From NCBI GenBank assembly GCA_030041355.1, contig JASHNZ010000105.1, forward strand, positions 124,001 to 188,000: a stretch of DNA of 64,000 bases, read 5' to 3'. Position numbers and translations under genes: made by a program. Within the stretch, counting starts at the first letter, position 1, and the number at the start of each line of letters is the position of its first letter. Shown piece after piece: positions 63,917-64,000 of this stretch. Below the pieces are notes generated by a model. That model did no database searches and was not told where the DNA came from. It was given only the letters and a program-made list of their open reading frames with translations. Origin of the DNA: Nitrososphaerales archaeon. GTDB lineage: Archaea; Thermoproteota; Nitrososphaeria; Nitrososphaerales; CADDZS01.

Positions 63917-64000
63917 ATGCAAACTCAATCGCAGGCTGCTTTTGCACCTACTACGAATAGAAGAACGTACTGGGCTAGAACTATCCTCGCAGGGCTCGTC
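63917..64000 (+). CDS. Unknown protein, 3' partial (start of a membrane/exported protein?)
   Basis: Only 28 codons are inside the window: MQTQSQAAFAPTTNRRTYW followed by ARTILAGLV, a possible TM start. The ATG is at about the leaderless distance from a TATA box. Family cannot be assigned. Confidence 0.5.
   Translation, partial: MQTQSQAAFAPTTNRRTYWARTILAGLV

Noticed and set aside
1-64000. CRISPR arrays, rRNA, tRNA genes or prophage
   Set aside because: No regular spaced repeats, no rRNA-like sequence, no complete tRNA cloverleaf and no phage structural gene seen on reading both strands by eye.

Overview
The window reads as chromosomal DNA of an archaeon. It carries a short-chain isoprenyl diphosphate synthase of the archaeal lipid pathway, a Y-family polymerase of Dpo4 type, two Tfx-type regulators, DUF998 and SpoIIM-type membrane proteins. 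Many genes start with TTG or GTG, often about 25 nt after a TATA-like box, as in leaderless archaeal transcripts. I infer a soil or acid-habitat member of the Nitrososphaerota (Thaumarchaeota)/TACK group that is probably not a pure ammonia oxidiser, but no rRNA or other decisive marker is present.

Layout. 1-14.1 kb: metabolic genes (pyruvate-kinase-like protein, hemC-hemD, class II amidotransferase, cysteine-synthase-like enzyme, M20 peptidase, FMN oxidase, zinc alcohol dehydrogenase), an HTH/membrane-protein operon, two decayed gene fragments, and an IsdG-like protein. 14.1-19.4 kb: a two-gene operon coding for a membrane-bound adenylation-carrier protein with the architecture of bacterial poly-amino-acid (Pls-type) synthetases and its phosphopantetheinyl transferase. 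19.4-28 kb: a decayed chimeric gene, hemA, a frameshifted GNAT gene, threonine dehydratase with RidA, a persulfide-dioxygenase-like protein with a MOSC protein, and a prolyl-oligopeptidase-family enzyme. 28-44 kb: an accessory-looking stretch with exported and poly-serine proteins, an adenylate-cyclase/TolB/TPR protein, a sulfite-oxidase-like molybdoenzyme, several frameshifted genes and short duplicated gene ends. 44.6-49.4 kb: a molybdate/tungstate locus (ATPase, permease, binding protein, Mop-like protein, two Tfx-like regulators). 50-57 kb: exported protein, PhzF-like enzyme, ABC-2 exporter, Dpo4-like polymerase and a complete IS element. 57-64 kb: membrane proteins, three tightly packed genes including two retropepsin-fold proteins without the catalytic Asp motif, and a Tat-exported three-subunit molybdenum hydroxylase resembling PaoABC.

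How the parts fit. Oxyanion uptake at 44.6-48.3 kb would feed at least two molybdenum-cofactor enzymes encoded here, the sulfite-oxidase-like protein and the aldehyde-oxidase-like complex, both predicted to act outside the membrane. A 22-bp dyad, ATGCAA-N10-TTGCAT, lies next to the TATA box of the permease, the binding protein and a DUF4242 gene, and a weaker copy lies upstream of the hydroxylase operon 15 kb away. I propose a shared metal regulon.

The most novel candidates are the archaeal Pls-like operon, the catalytically dead retropepsin cassette, and the dyad regulon. A recurring oddity is damage: at least four genes are broken by one or two bases, which could be real decay or assembly indels, and three spots carry a duplicated gene end beside inserted DNA.
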